A DNA stretch of 21,933 nt from a virus: positions 1-21,933 of the IMG/VR virus record IMGVR_UViG_3300037264_004909, one strand, 5' to 3'. Shown one piece after another: positions 1 to 8,367 of the stretch. Under the pieces are notes generated by a model. That model saw nothing but the letters and a program-made list of their open reading frames with translations, was not told the origin of the DNA and did not search any database. A program made the position numbers and the translations under genes. The first letter of the stretch is position 1. Each line of letters begins with the position of its first letter.

Positions 1-34
1 TGGTCGGCCGGTGGGTTAACCCTGTTGGGCGCCT

Positions 35-226
35 TCACGACGCCACCTCATGGGTCTCGGCTGGCGCTAGAGCCGGGGCCGTCGGCTGGACTCGAACAGA
101 CGGCAGCTGCATCAACAGCTGCATGATCGGGTTGGTCTGGGTCCACGGGATCTCGAGCTGGCCGATGAAGTCGGCGATCGCTCTGATCTGCTGGGCCGTG
201 ATTGCAAACATTTGTGGCTCATTCAT
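35..226 (-). CDS. Small hypothetical protein after the tail fibre
   Basis: This 63-aa protein begins at an ATG (226-224) preceded by GGGAGG with 5 nt spacing and ends at TGA. An in-frame reading extends further upstream into the fibre gene, but that part is Arg/Ser/Thr-rich shadow sequence, so the RBS-backed start was chosen. It lies 10 bases after the fibre stop and is the last gene visible in this transcription unit. The first ~35 residues look helical, with an acidic/hydrophobic pattern (ITAQQIRAIADFIGQLE), followed by a Pro/Ala-rich tail. There is no signal peptide or membrane segment, so a holin is unlikely. Its place behind a large fibre would suit a fibre-assembly helper, but nothing in the sequence proves that. 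I do not recognise the family. Confidence 0.6.
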   Translation of the reverse strand: MNEPQMFAITAQQIRAIADFIGQLEIPWTQTNPIMQLLMQLPSVRVQPTAPALAPAETHEVAS

Positions 227-236
227 CGTGTCCTCC

Positions 237-3200
237 CTAGTTGATGGACCTGCTGACCTCGTACCAACTTGTCCCATCGTGAACAAGCTCCAGCACGGAA
301 TCGTCCGCCGACGTGAACACGCCAGATAAATCGACGGTGTCGGCCGCGTGGGTGTTGTCGTCCGTGACCGTGACGAGGGCGTCGATGAACAGGAGCAGCA
401 GCCGCATGCCCTCATAGCCACCCGTGATGGTCGCGATGGTGTTGCCGCCCGCATCGCCCGTCACCTCGGCGAAGCTGGACGTTACGGCAAACGTCACGTC
501 GGTGGCCCCGAGGACGACCGGCTCCTTGCGGCTGGCGGTGGCGCCGCCGGCGCGTGACGACCAGCCGGTGCCCACCTGCATGCTGTTGGCAACCACATTG
601 GCCCCTTGGCCGAGCTGAAAAGAGTTGTCGGCGAGCGCCTCAATGTTGGCAGTGATGGCCAACCCAAACCCGAGCGCACCTCTTCCGCTCGCTGTGATGG
701 AAAAGCCGTCTGCAGCCCCGCCGGCGTGAGATCCTTCTCCGCTCGCCGCAATGCCAGCCGCTCCGTTTAGGCTATTGGCACTGCCCGTCGCGACTGCGCC
801 CCTGCCGCTGGCTTCTACTGTTGCATCGCCGAGCGCGCCGACTGGCGCATATGATGACGCTGAAGCGAACGCTGCTGATCCAGTTGCTCGTACTACCGCA
901 TTGAAGCTGGACTCGCTAATTGCAGCGCCAGTCGCGAAAGGCGCGTCGCCAAACATCGAGCTAACTTCGGCTCCCCCAGAATCGAATGAGTATGCGATTC
1001 CTCGGGCTACCGAGCCTTCAACATGAGCTTGGATACTAGCCACGCCAGTAATTGCGTACGCATATCCGCCTGCGTTTGCACCAGCTTGACCTGCTAAAAT
1101 GCCGACCGATGATGTTGGCGTTTCTGACTCAGCCTTACCGTGCGCAAACCCACCGCCATACGCTATTACGTTCGCGTTACCATCAATCGTGAGTGATACG
1201 CCGAACGCGATTCCGTCGGTGGATAAAAGCGACGCGTATCCGTCACCGCTGACTAGTGCGCGACCTATGCTGAGTCCGCGTTGTGCGAATAACGCTGCGA
1301 TCCCACCAACTGTGGCCCCAACCGTTCCGGCAAGGATGCCAGTTGTCTCTATGTTCAAGCTTTCGACGCCGCCGGATGCCTGTTTCTCTGCAAACGTGCC
1401 CTTTGCAGAAAGCACGTTAGCCCATCGAACGAATTCATTTCCAAGTGCGCTCGTGTTATCGACATGCGGTTCGATCGCGCTGGGCACGATCAACGATTCA
1501 ATACCTGGCCAAAGGTCCCCGACCTTTGGAACGGCTGGGGCGTCTTGGAGCAGCCGCATGCCGGTTCCGACCTGAAGACTCATGGGTTCTGTGTTGCTAC
1601 CCGGACCAAGCTGCCAGCCGTTGTCAGCGCTCGCGATGATGTCAGCGTCAAGTGCGTACCCGAACGCGCCACTGCCTATGCCTGAAGCTACCGCTGACGC
1701 ATTGGCGGCTACGGACTCGATATATGCATTGACGAACGAGGCGGTCCCGCTGGCTTCGAGCAGCGCGGCGAAACCACCGACTGATGACACCCTGCCGAAC
1801 GCGTGGCTAGCCTTCCCAGTAGCTCGAGCGATCGCGGAAGAGGCTACGCCCTCAGAATAGACATATGCGTCGCAGAAGCTGGGGTCGTAGTAGCTAACCC
1901 CGGCGACAGCTTGTGAGCTGCCCTCTGCGTAGGCAAGAGAAACGCCACGCACGTGCCCTTGTGGTGTTGCCGTCAGGCGGGACACGGAACCTGTGTCCGC
2001 TTCGACGTACCCGCGGCACGTAGCGTAGTCGGCGGCGGTAGCCTCTGCGCGGGCAGCTAAACCATAGGCTATTGCCGTGGCAACAACCTCTCCGCCGTAG
2101 TACGCATGGACCAACGCGGACGCGTCGGTGCCGACGTAAACATGGGCCAGCACGGTTCCACCGGTCGCATTGATTTCAGCCAAACCACCGTCTTCAACGA
2201 AAACGCTTGAGCCCAGGAGAAACGAGTCATTCAGCCGGTTGATGAGTGCAGTGCCCAAGCCGTCCACATTGACAACGTGGCCAAAAATGGCGCCGCCGTG
2301 GATGTTGGTGAGTCCAACGTCTTCTGCGAACAGCACGGAAGAAGTGTCCCCTTCGATCGTCAAGGACTTGATCTTCTCCGTCGAGAGATCACGGACCGCA
2401 AGTTCTCTCCATCTGGCCGCAGCTTGTGCGTCTGACCCGCGGATATCGGTTCCGCCTAGAATCACCACCCCAAGTCCTGGGTACGGTCTCGAATACAAGG
2501 ACGTGGACCCGTCAAACGCCTTGGCAACGTAGATCGATTGGTCGAATCCTGGTGTCAGCGTGTAGATGCGGACCGTATCGCCGACAAGTAAAGCAGCGGG
2601 CAGTGCCACAACCTCAGAAGCCAGCACGGTGTCGAGGCCCGCCGCCACGATCAACGCTTGCACCTCCAGCTGCGCTGTGGCCGCGTCCGTAACTGCTCCA
2701 GTGAGAATCAGCTGAAAAGGCGTGGTGTCATTGATGACCAACTCCAGGGTGGCATCCCCCCAAGCCCCGGACCACAGAAACACTTCGGCCGGACTCGCTG
2801 CAGCAGCTTCGAGCCCGAACGAGAACTGGTTATCTACGGCCGGAATCAGGTCTTGGTCTACGACCCACCGCCTTGCCGGCAGCTCGGCCTCTCCGTATGT
2901 CGTGGAACCGATCCCAATGCTGTACGTGATGAGAGGATCGGAGTTTGTTGTCTGGTTGAGCGTGAGAGACGAGCCAGTGCCAGGGAGGGAGCGTTCGATT
3001 CTGATGGAAGTATCGGACACCACAATGGGTATGATCTCGTCGTCCAGGCCCAGTATGGACAAGTTCGAGAGCATGAACGAGGCCAACTCGGACGGGTCGT
3101 TGTAGGAGTTGTTCGTGAAGCTGAACTGATCTGCCTCCTCGGTCTCGATCTGGAAACTAACTTGCCTGCCGAATAGGAGATTCGAAATCAAGATGGAAGC

Positions 3201-3485
3201 GCGTGACTCGGCGACAGCGTTGCGACCAATCTCCAGGGCTGCGTCTGAATCCGGCACCATATCGTTCGCGGATCGGAACACCCGGGCCCAGTCACCACCG
3301 AAGTCTTTCTGCCAAAGCTGAGCTGGAATCTCTTGCTGGTAGTAGGTGCCGACGGGGGCACCGGTCAGGATGGCGGGAGCCGCAATGTCGTTGGGGTCAC
3401 CGTCGTACGAGCAGAACGTGGCCGTTAGGAATGATGGTCGTCGTCCCAGCTCGTCGGCGGCAAACGTTTCGAACGGTGTTGGCAT
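237..3485 (-). CDS. Large tail fibre with YadA-head-like repeats
   Basis: A 1082-aa tail fibre/adhesin. The N-terminal ~330 residues are a mixed globular part that probably attaches to the baseplate. From about residue 370 the protein becomes Gly/Ala/Ser-rich with short alternating repeats like the left-handed beta-roll heads of trimeric autotransporters. Two related modules end this pattern: ADNGWQLGPGSN...SLQVGTG near residue 620 and ADNSFQLGQGAN...SMQVGTG near residue 958. The last ~60 residues, ending in SWYEVSRSIN, resemble the C-terminal tip domain common in phage fibres. The start ATG overlaps the upstream stop by one base (TGATG), with GAGGAG 8 nt before it. The middle of the gene (about 880-2400) is visibly poorer in GC and uses more A/T third positions than its neighbours, which suggests exchange of the receptor-binding part. 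Fibre is a confident call; the ligand is unknown. Confidence 0.85.
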   Translation of the reverse strand: MPTPFETFAADELGRRPSFLTATFCSYDGDPNDIAAPAILTGAPVGTYYQQEIPAQLWQKDFGGDWARVFRSANDMVPDSDAALEIGRNAVAESRASILISNLLFGRQVSFQIETEEADQFSFTNNSYNDPSELASFMLSNLSILGLDDEIIPIVVSDTSIRIERSLPGTGSSLTLNQTTNSDPLITYSIGIGSTTYGEAELPARRWVVDQDLIPAVDNQFSFGLEAAAASPAEVFLWSGAWGDATLELVINDTTPFQLILTGAVTDAATAQLEVQALIVAAGLDTVLASEVVALPAALLVGDTVRIYTLTPGFDQSIYVAKAFDGSTSLYSRPYPGLGVVILGGTDIRGSDAQAAARWRELAVRDLSTEKIKSLTIEGDTSSVLFAEDVGLTNIHGGAIFGHVVNVDGLGTALINRLNDSFLLGSSVFVEDGGLAEINATGGTVLAHVYVGTDASALVHAYYGGEVVATAIAYGLAARAEATAADYATCRGYVEADTGSVSRLTATPQGHVRGVSLAYAEGSSQAVAGVSYYDPSFCDAYVYSEGVASSAIARATGKASHAFGRVSSVGGFAALLEASGTASFVNAYIESVAANASAVASGIGSGAFGYALDADIIASADNGWQLGPGSNTEPMSLQVGTGMRLLQDAPAVPKVGDLWPGIESLIVPSAIEPHVDNTSALGNEFVRWANVLSAKGTFAEKQASGGVESLNIETTGILAGTVGATVGGIAALFAQRGLSIGRALVSGDGYASLLSTDGIAFGVSLTIDGNANVIAYGGGFAHGKAESETPTSSVGILAGQAGANAGGYAYAITGVASIQAHVEGSVARGIAYSFDSGGAEVSSMFGDAPFATGAAISESSFNAVVRATGSAAFASASSYAPVGALGDATVEASGRGAVATGSANSLNGAAGIAASGEGSHAGGAADGFSITASGRGALGFGLAITANIEALADNSFQLGQGANVVANSMQVGTGWSSRAGGATASRKEPVVLGATDVTFAVTSSFAEVTGDAGGNTIATITGGYEGMRLLLLFIDALVTVTDDNTHAADTVDLSGVFTSADDSVLELVHDGTSWYEVSRSIN

Positions 3486-5245
3486 CAGATGGTCTCCTCA
3501 AACGCCAAAAGCTGGGCTGTGCCGCCAGAGTTGGTGCCGGCCGCGACGGTGTCGAGCCAGATCAGCGTCGTAGGATTCACGCCGACGGCGTCGATAGTGT
3601 AGCCATTGATGACCGGCGGGGCCGTGCCGATCGGCTGTCGGATCGACTGGCTCGCCGTCGCCGTGAATTGTCCGGCCTGCACCTTGCTGAAGTCCGAGAC
3701 TTCGGCGCCGATCGCCGTGGTGGTGGCGAAGGCCGCGAACGTGAGATCGCGCTGCACCATGCCGCCCAGCGCGTAGCTACCGTCCCCGCTGATCGTGCTC
3801 TGCGTCAGGCCGGCGAGGCCGGTGGCCAGCAAGGCCTCCCACGTGAACGTGCCCTTCTCGTCAGGGACCAGCTCGCTCACCCGCAGGCTGCGGGTCCACA
3901 CCGATGGTCCTCCGGCCCACATGCCTAGGAACGTGCCTCGGGACCCGCCGGAGTCGGCGTCGAGCGCGGGCGCCGACAGCAGCGGCTGGTTGCTCGACAA
4001 CGTGATGACGTGGTCCTGGGCCGCTGTCCCATTGTTGCCGCCGCTGCGAAGCCGGGCCGCTGGCTCCATCACCATGATGGTCGGAGCCACGTTCGCGATG
4101 ATGACGACCGCGTTAACGGTCGTCTGGGCCCCGTTGGCGTTCCTGGTCATGAGGTAGCGGAAGTTGGTCGTGGCCCCGTTGTAGATGGCGCCGGCCGTGC
4201 ACGTCACCGACTTGCTGCCCTCGAAGACCGCAGGATTGGCAATGGACAGCTGGGCGGCCGTAGGGTCGGAGTACGCGATCGAGTTGTAGTCGGCGGCCGT
4301 GTTGATGACGGTCGCGGACTCGACACCCTTCAGCGCGCCCTGGCCGCCAGGGTACACGACCAAGCTGACGGCACCGCTCGGGTGCAGGTTGTTGAGCGTG
4401 ACGACGTGGACCCCGTCGGTGGTGCCGCCGCCGAAGTTCGTGTCGCGGGTCGCGGAGTACGCGGCCGTCACGGAGTCGCGGACCCGCACGCGAGCAGCCA
4501 GCGCCTGCGCTGCAGTACCTCGATTCGCAATGGTGATCGAGACGGTGGCGGATAGGCCTGACGGCACCGCGATCTGCTGCGAGATGCCGGCCCCGAAGTC
4601 CTGCACGTCCACCTGGTCGAACGCCTTGTCGGCCGTGACCTGGACCTGGAACGTGTCGCCGGCCTTCACCTCGGTCTGCAGGCCGCCCGGCCCCGTCGGG
4701 TACGGACCCGTGAACGCCGCCGCCGTTATGGCGGGCGGGAGGTCGAGCGTGACGTCGCAGGTGTCGAGCGCGCCGTCCTCGCCGTCCGGCGTCAGCACGA
4801 CCGCTTCGATCGGGCCGCTGGCGCCCAGCATGATCGGGACGCTGCCGGAGTAGTACGCGCCGGACACGCGCGTCAGTTCTGCATCGACGCCGGCGACCCG
4901 GACCAGCGGGTAGCTGGCCCGCACCACGATGTTCATGGTCCCGGTCGAGACCGTCGCGGACTGCAGCACCGTGTTGGCCGGGTCATCTTGGAAGATCCGG
5001 TTCGTCACGGACTCGCCGCCCGCCACCGTGATGTTCTCGATGTAGATCCAGCCGCCCCCGACCGCGACCGGCTCATCGTGCCAGTTGGTCAGTCCGAAGC
5101 CGCGCTTGACCTGCGAGCGGATGGCATTGAGGTCGTCCTGCAGCGAGGCCGCGTCGGTCTCGAGCGTGGGTCCGAAGGGCAGGTCGTCGTCGAACGTGTT
5201 GGACTGGCGGATCTGAACGTCCTGGTCGAGCTTCGTTCGTGCCAT
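3485..5245 (-). CDS. Beta-rich fibre or baseplate protein
   Basis: This 586-aa protein is almost wholly Thr/Val/Ala/Gly-rich beta sequence, as in phage fibres built of Ig-like or similar sandwich domains. The N-terminus (about residues 1-50) differs: a polar segment (LDQDVQIRQSNTFDDDL) then a helical stretch (SLQDDLNAIRSQVKRGFG). I read this as a trimerising or attachment region at the baseplate, a pattern seen at the start of many fibre proteins. There are no catalytic motifs, so enzymatic depolymerase activity is not supported. The gene lies 24 bases after the 242-aa gene, and its TGA overlaps the fibre ATG by one base, so the two are probably translated together. The ATG at 5245 has no strong Shine-Dalgarno. 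The role is inferred from position and composition; it could equally be a baseplate wedge or side-fibre adaptor. Confidence 0.65.
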   Translation of the reverse strand: MARTKLDQDVQIRQSNTFDDDLPFGPTLETDAASLQDDLNAIRSQVKRGFGLTNWHDEPVAVGGGWIYIENITVAGGESVTNRIFQDDPANTVLQSATVSTGTMNIVVRASYPLVRVAGVDAELTRVSGAYYSGSVPIMLGASGPIEAVVLTPDGEDGALDTCDVTLDLPPAITAAAFTGPYPTGPGGLQTEVKAGDTFQVQVTADKAFDQVDVQDFGAGISQQIAVPSGLSATVSITIANRGTAAQALAARVRVRDSVTAAYSATRDTNFGGGTTDGVHVVTLNNLHPSGAVSLVVYPGGQGALKGVESATVINTAADYNSIAYSDPTAAQLSIANPAVFEGSKSVTCTAGAIYNGATTNFRYLMTRNANGAQTTVNAVVIIANVAPTIMVMEPAARLRSGGNNGTAAQDHVITLSSNQPLLSAPALDADSGGSRGTFLGMWAGGPSVWTRSLRVSELVPDEKGTFTWEALLATGLAGLTQSTISGDGSYALGGMVQRDLTFAAFATTTAIGAEVSDFSKVQAGQFTATASQSIRQPIGTAPPVINGYTIDAVGVNPTTLIWLDTVAAGTNSGGTAQLLAFEETI

Positions 5246-5269
5246 GGCAGCACGATGCTACCAGTCAAC

Positions 5270-5998
5270 CTAGACCGGGATCGAGTCCCTGATGTCCGAC
5301 AGCACCTTGACGATCGCCTCGAGCGCCTGGATGCCTGCATCCATGTCCTCCGGGTCCATGTCCTCGGAGACATTGATCGGAATCTCGGGCAAACCCACGA
5401 TCTTCCCGAAGGAGTTGATCAGCTCGATGAACGTCGACATGCCACCGAGTGCCGCCTGCAGGGCCGTGAACTGCGTCTGCACGTTGAGGCTCGCGGCGTC
5501 GATGATGCACTGGAGCGCCGGGACCTCGCCGACCATGGACTCGGCCGCGTCGATGCGGGCGAGCTGGCGGTTGAGCGCCTCCAGCTCGTTCACGGTTCCC
5601 TCGAGCACCTGAATGACCACGTCCAATAGGCCGACGATCATCAGTGGAATCGAGAGCTGCGGGACGAGCTGAAGGATCTTGTCGACCTGCTTCGTCAGGT
5701 TGTCGAGGGCCTCGACGAGGACCGATGGATCCGGCGGCGGGCCGAGCGAGTCCGGGATGGCGTCGGCGAACTTCTTGATCGCCAGGATGGTCTCGATGAT
5801 GGTGAACACTGGCGCGAGCGGGGCCAGGGCGGCGTTGGCCTGCGCCACGAGCTGCTTGCCTAGCTGGAGCCCCGAGGGCGGCGAGAGCGTCGCTGGGAGC
5901 TGCGCGCAGATCCTGTTGCCGCCAGGGAACACCACGCACAGGCCGGACGGGCCGGCGATGATCTCCGCTGAGATGGTGCACGGGTCAACGAGCGGCAT
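5270..5998 (-). CDS. Helical tail-module protein, unknown function
   Basis: A 242-aa protein I do not recognise. The first ~35 residues contain three cysteines (PCTIS, LCVVF, RICAQ) in a beta-like pattern. The rest is predicted by eye to be long amphipathic helices rich in Leu, Ile and Ala, with a very hydrophobic stretch around residues 115-135 (LSIPLMIVGLLDVVIQVLEG) and an acidic C-terminal third. It sits between the spike and the fibre-type genes, 9 bases after the spike stop, which points to a baseplate-proximal virion component. Possible roles are a structural coiled-coil part, a membrane-interacting protein released on ejection, or an adaptor between hub and fibres. None can be chosen from sequence alone. 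The ATG has no clear ribosome site, so translation may depend on coupling to the spike gene. Confidence 0.7.
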   Translation of the reverse strand: MPLVDPCTISAEIIAGPSGLCVVFPGGNRICAQLPATLSPPSGLQLGKQLVAQANAALAPLAPVFTIIETILAIKKFADAIPDSLGPPPDPSVLVEALDNLTKQVDKILQLVPQLSIPLMIVGLLDVVIQVLEGTVNELEALNRQLARIDAAESMVGEVPALQCIIDAASLNVQTQFTALQAALGGMSTFIELINSFGKIVGLPEIPINVSEDMDPEDMDAGIQALEAIVKVLSDIRDSIPV

Positions 5999-6007
5999 GG
6001 GCGGATG

Positions 6008-6589
6008 CTATATCGGATCGCTCCCCGCGCGAACCACCCTGCCGTTGATCTGCACCTGGCAGCCGACGATGTCCACGAGCCCGACCGTCTCGATCCTCAC
6101 GGCCGCCGTGCCCTTGATCGTGATGCCGCGCTGCACAGCATCGAGCTCGATCCCGTCGCCGGAGCGCTTGTCCTGGATGAGCAGAGAGGCGGTGGACTCG
6201 TTGTCGTCGAAGACGACCAGCCACCGCTCCGTCTCGAGCGCGCCAACGAGGCACGCCTCCTCCGGCGGCCGGTCGGCGACCTTTCCTGGTGTCTCGATGG
6301 CGCCACCAGGAGCCCCCCAGTTGCCTCCGAGGTAGTACGGATGGTCCGGGTCGCCCTGGTTGAAGAACACGGCCACGTCGGCGCCCAGCGCCGGCACGAG
6401 GTTCAATCCTCGACCACCGCTCCCGCCGCCGATCGTGAGCGGCCACACCCAGCCGCTCTCCGGCTCGATGAGGCCAGGGATGCGGACCTTCACCCGGCCG
6501 AGCTTCATCGGATCGATCCGGTTCGTGACCACCCCGATGCACACGCCGGGAAGCCGCAGCCCGCCCTCTGGATCGTCGTACTCTGGCAC
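6008..6589 (-). CDS. Baseplate central spike protein (gpV/gp5-like)
   Basis: This 193-aa protein is the membrane-piercing spike at the centre of the baseplate. Residues ~12-95 form an OB-fold of the gp5/VgrG kind: GVVTNRIDPMKLGRVKVRIP, a conserved WVWPL segment, then GADVAVFFNQGDPDHPYYLG. These are hallmark phrases of the family. After a linker, residues ~120-193 are short beta repeats (SLLIQDKRSGDGIELD, GITIKGTAAVRIET) typical of the triple-stranded beta-helix needle. There is no lysozyme domain between the two, so it resembles P2 gpV and VgrG tips rather than T4 gp5. The start is GTG at 6589, backed by GGGAGG 7 nt upstream. It follows the hub gene at once, the usual partner order. A separate PAAR tip gene is not visible in the window. 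Confidence 0.9.
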   Translation of the reverse strand: MPEYDDPEGGLRLPGVCIGVVTNRIDPMKLGRVKVRIPGLIEPESGWVWPLTIGGGSGGRGLNLVPALGADVAVFFNQGDPDHPYYLGGNWGAPGGAIETPGKVADRPPEEACLVGALETERWLVVFDDNESTASLLIQDKRSGDGIELDAVQRGITIKGTAAVRIETVGLVDIVGCQVQINGRVVRAGSDPI

Positions 6590-6603
6590 CGCTATTCCTC
6601 CCG

Positions 6604-8022
6604 CTAGAACCCGGAGCCAGCCACGCCGGACTCGTCAATGCTCTGCGTGGCGGCCGGAGCCCCGCTCGCGTCCACGTAGCTGACAACGGCCGCGCCGGTC
6701 TCCTGATCGATCGACATCTGCGCCGTCAGTGGCTGGTCGAGCGACATGCCGGCCGCGATCTCCTCAGGCGTAGCCCCGGGCGGCAGTGGCTGATCGTTCT
6801 GGTTACCCACCTGACGTCGGCCACCGTCCAGCAGCTCGAGCCCGCTGACGACCTTGCTGGTCGTGTCGTGGCCACCGCTGCCGTCCGAGACGAGCGAGGC
6901 CTCCATCTTGTAGCTCCCTGGACCGATGACGTGCTTCACGGAGCGCACATAGTAGCGGACGGACAGTCGCTTGCCGAATCCGCGAAGCTCCACGATCGTC
7001 TTCGCCAGCAGCATCGGATCGCCGATGGTGCTGAGCTTCATCTTGACGGCCACCTGAAGGGCACGTCTTGCGATTCCAGAAGCCTCACGCACGGCGGCTC
7101 CGGCATCAGACGTCGGGCCCGTGTCCTCGACCTCGGTGTCGCGCTCGCGAAGCATCGGAGCCCTGGTCTCTGGGTCGATGACGATCTCGGGCTCCCCGGG
7201 CACCGGCTCCGGCTGCGTGCTCCACTGCGGCTCGGCCCCGTCAGTGGTCATGGCGACCTCCTGCACGGGCGTGAGCACGCTCTCGTTCGGCGCCTGAGCC
7301 GCGGAGTCGCCCTCCACGTCCTCCTTCGCGAGCGGATCCCTGGCTCGTCGCCGCACCCTTCCGGGCTTCGCCGTGAGGTCGTTCTCAACGTCGAACGTGA
7401 TGACCTCGCCCATGCCAGGGTCGGTGTAGTAGTGGAACACGCGGGCCGGAGCGGCGGAGAAGTCGCGCTTGTGGAAGTGCATGCCCGTGCTGTCCACGTA
7501 GAACTGGAAGCCCTCGAGCCTTGCGAGCCGCATGATGAACTGCGCGTCCGTCAGCCCGGCCTGGTGGATCGCCGGGTAGCGAACCACGGTGTCCTCCACC
7601 ACCTGTGCCGACTCGCCGAAGCCGTACTCGGCCGCGACCTGTCGCACGACCTCGGCCCGCGTTACGTTCTCGAACGTGCGCGCTCTGCGCCTCTTGTTCA
7701 TCAGCTCGGCGAGCGACTTCGCCTCCACCGCGAGCGTGAGAGATCCGCTGACCTTGGTGATGACAACCTCGCGCGGAACCGACATGCGCCCCGGATAGCC
7801 CCAGCTCACAACGAGCCGGTTTCCCTTCTTCCACACCGGGTCGTCGAAGTTGGACAGGTCGCGGTTGCTGATCGAGAGCCTGCACTTGTCCGCGCCCTTC
7901 TCCGTGTCCTCGTACTCGAACGAGAGGAGCCGGTCGCCGAGGAACAGTCTGTGCTCTCCGGCGTCGCTGAGGAGGCGCACCCAGAAGCGCGGGGCGCTGC
8001 GATCGTAAGGTCCAGTCGTCAC
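6604..8022 (-). CDS. Baseplate hub protein (gpD/gp27-like)
   Basis: A 472-aa hub protein of the phage late control D/gp27 group, which forms the trimeric ring joining the tail tube to the spike. Features seen are an early FEYEDTEKGADKCRLSISN segment, a wedge-like WGYPGRMSVPREVVITKVSG, a helix-rich ARTFENVTRAEVVRQVAAEYG region, and LTDAQFIMRLARLEGFQFYV, which closely matches the typical 'FL..LA...G' segment of gpD proteins. The C-terminal ~130 residues after about 340 are Gln/Pro/Gly-rich and look like an extension. It starts with GTG overlapping the LysM gene stop (GTGA, 4 bases), so the two are probably translationally coupled, and it is followed by the spike gene 14 bases later. At 472 residues it is longer than typical P2 gpD. 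The assignment is strong from both sequence and order. Confidence 0.9.
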   Translation of the reverse strand: MTTGPYDRSAPRFWVRLLSDAGEHRLFLGDRLLSFEYEDTEKGADKCRLSISNRDLSNFDDPVWKKGNRLVVSWGYPGRMSVPREVVITKVSGSLTLAVEAKSLAELMNKRRRARTFENVTRAEVVRQVAAEYGFGESAQVVEDTVVRYPAIHQAGLTDAQFIMRLARLEGFQFYVDSTGMHFHKRDFSAAPARVFHYYTDPGMGEVITFDVENDLTAKPGRVRRRARDPLAKEDVEGDSAAQAPNESVLTPVQEVAMTTDGAEPQWSTQPEPVPGEPEIVIDPETRAPMLRERDTEVEDTGPTSDAGAAVREASGIARRALQVAVKMKLSTIGDPMLLAKTIVELRGFGKRLSVRYYVRSVKHVIGPGSYKMEASLVSDGSGGHDTTSKVVSGLELLDGGRRQVGNQNDQPLPPGATPEEIAAGMSLDQPLTAQMSIDQETGAAVVSYVDASGAPAATQSIDESGVAGSGF

Positions 8023-8363
8023 CGACCTCGCCTCTTCTCGCTGAACAGCTCCTCGCGAACAACGCGCTGGGATGGGATGACCATCACGCGGCCTGGCTCC
8101 AGCGGTATGGTCGGGTCGACCACCGGGTCCTCCTGAAAGTCAGCGATGACCCACCAGAGGCCCGCCGGCCTCGGCATGCCGCGGAAGTAGCGCGCCGCCA
8201 GGTTGAACAGCGTGTCCCCGCGCGTCACGACGTGCGTCCGATTGTCCTCGTACTTGCGGAACAGAAACGGGGAGCGGTCCGTGAGGAACAGGCGCTCGTC
8301 GCCCTGGCTCGAGTACTTGATCCCCTGGGTGAACGTGTGTCGGCTGAACCTTCGCGGCGGCAT
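8019..8363 (-). CDS. LysM-domain baseplate protein (gpX/gp53-like)
   Basis: A 114-aa baseplate protein with one LysM domain at about residues 42-105: THVVTRGDTLFNLAARYF, then LWWVIADFQ, then LEPGRVMVIPS at the end of the fold. LysM folds bind peptidoglycan-type sugars elsewhere, but in phage baseplates (P2 gpX, Mu gp44-region, T4 gp53 and CIS counterparts) they serve as structural connectors between tube-initiating proteins and hub. The first ~40 residues are basic and polar and probably form an arm. The ATG has GAGGTG 6 nt upstream, and its stop overlaps the hub start by 4 bases. Its position between a tube-initiator-like gene and the hub is the standard order, which adds weight. The exact equivalent among the named proteins is uncertain. 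Confidence 0.88.
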   Translation of the reverse strand: MPPRRFSRHTFTQGIKYSSQGDERLFLTDRSPFLFRKYEDNRTHVVTRGDTLFNLAARYFRGMPRPAGLWWVIADFQEDPVVDPTIPLEPGRVMVIPSQRVVREELFSEKRRGR

Positions 8364-8367
8364 TGTC

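Noticed and set aside
6868-8136. Long plus-strand open frame opposite the hub gene
   Set aside because: It is Arg/His/Leu-rich, lacks domains, and mirrors a confident hub gene; typical shadow in GC-rich DNA.
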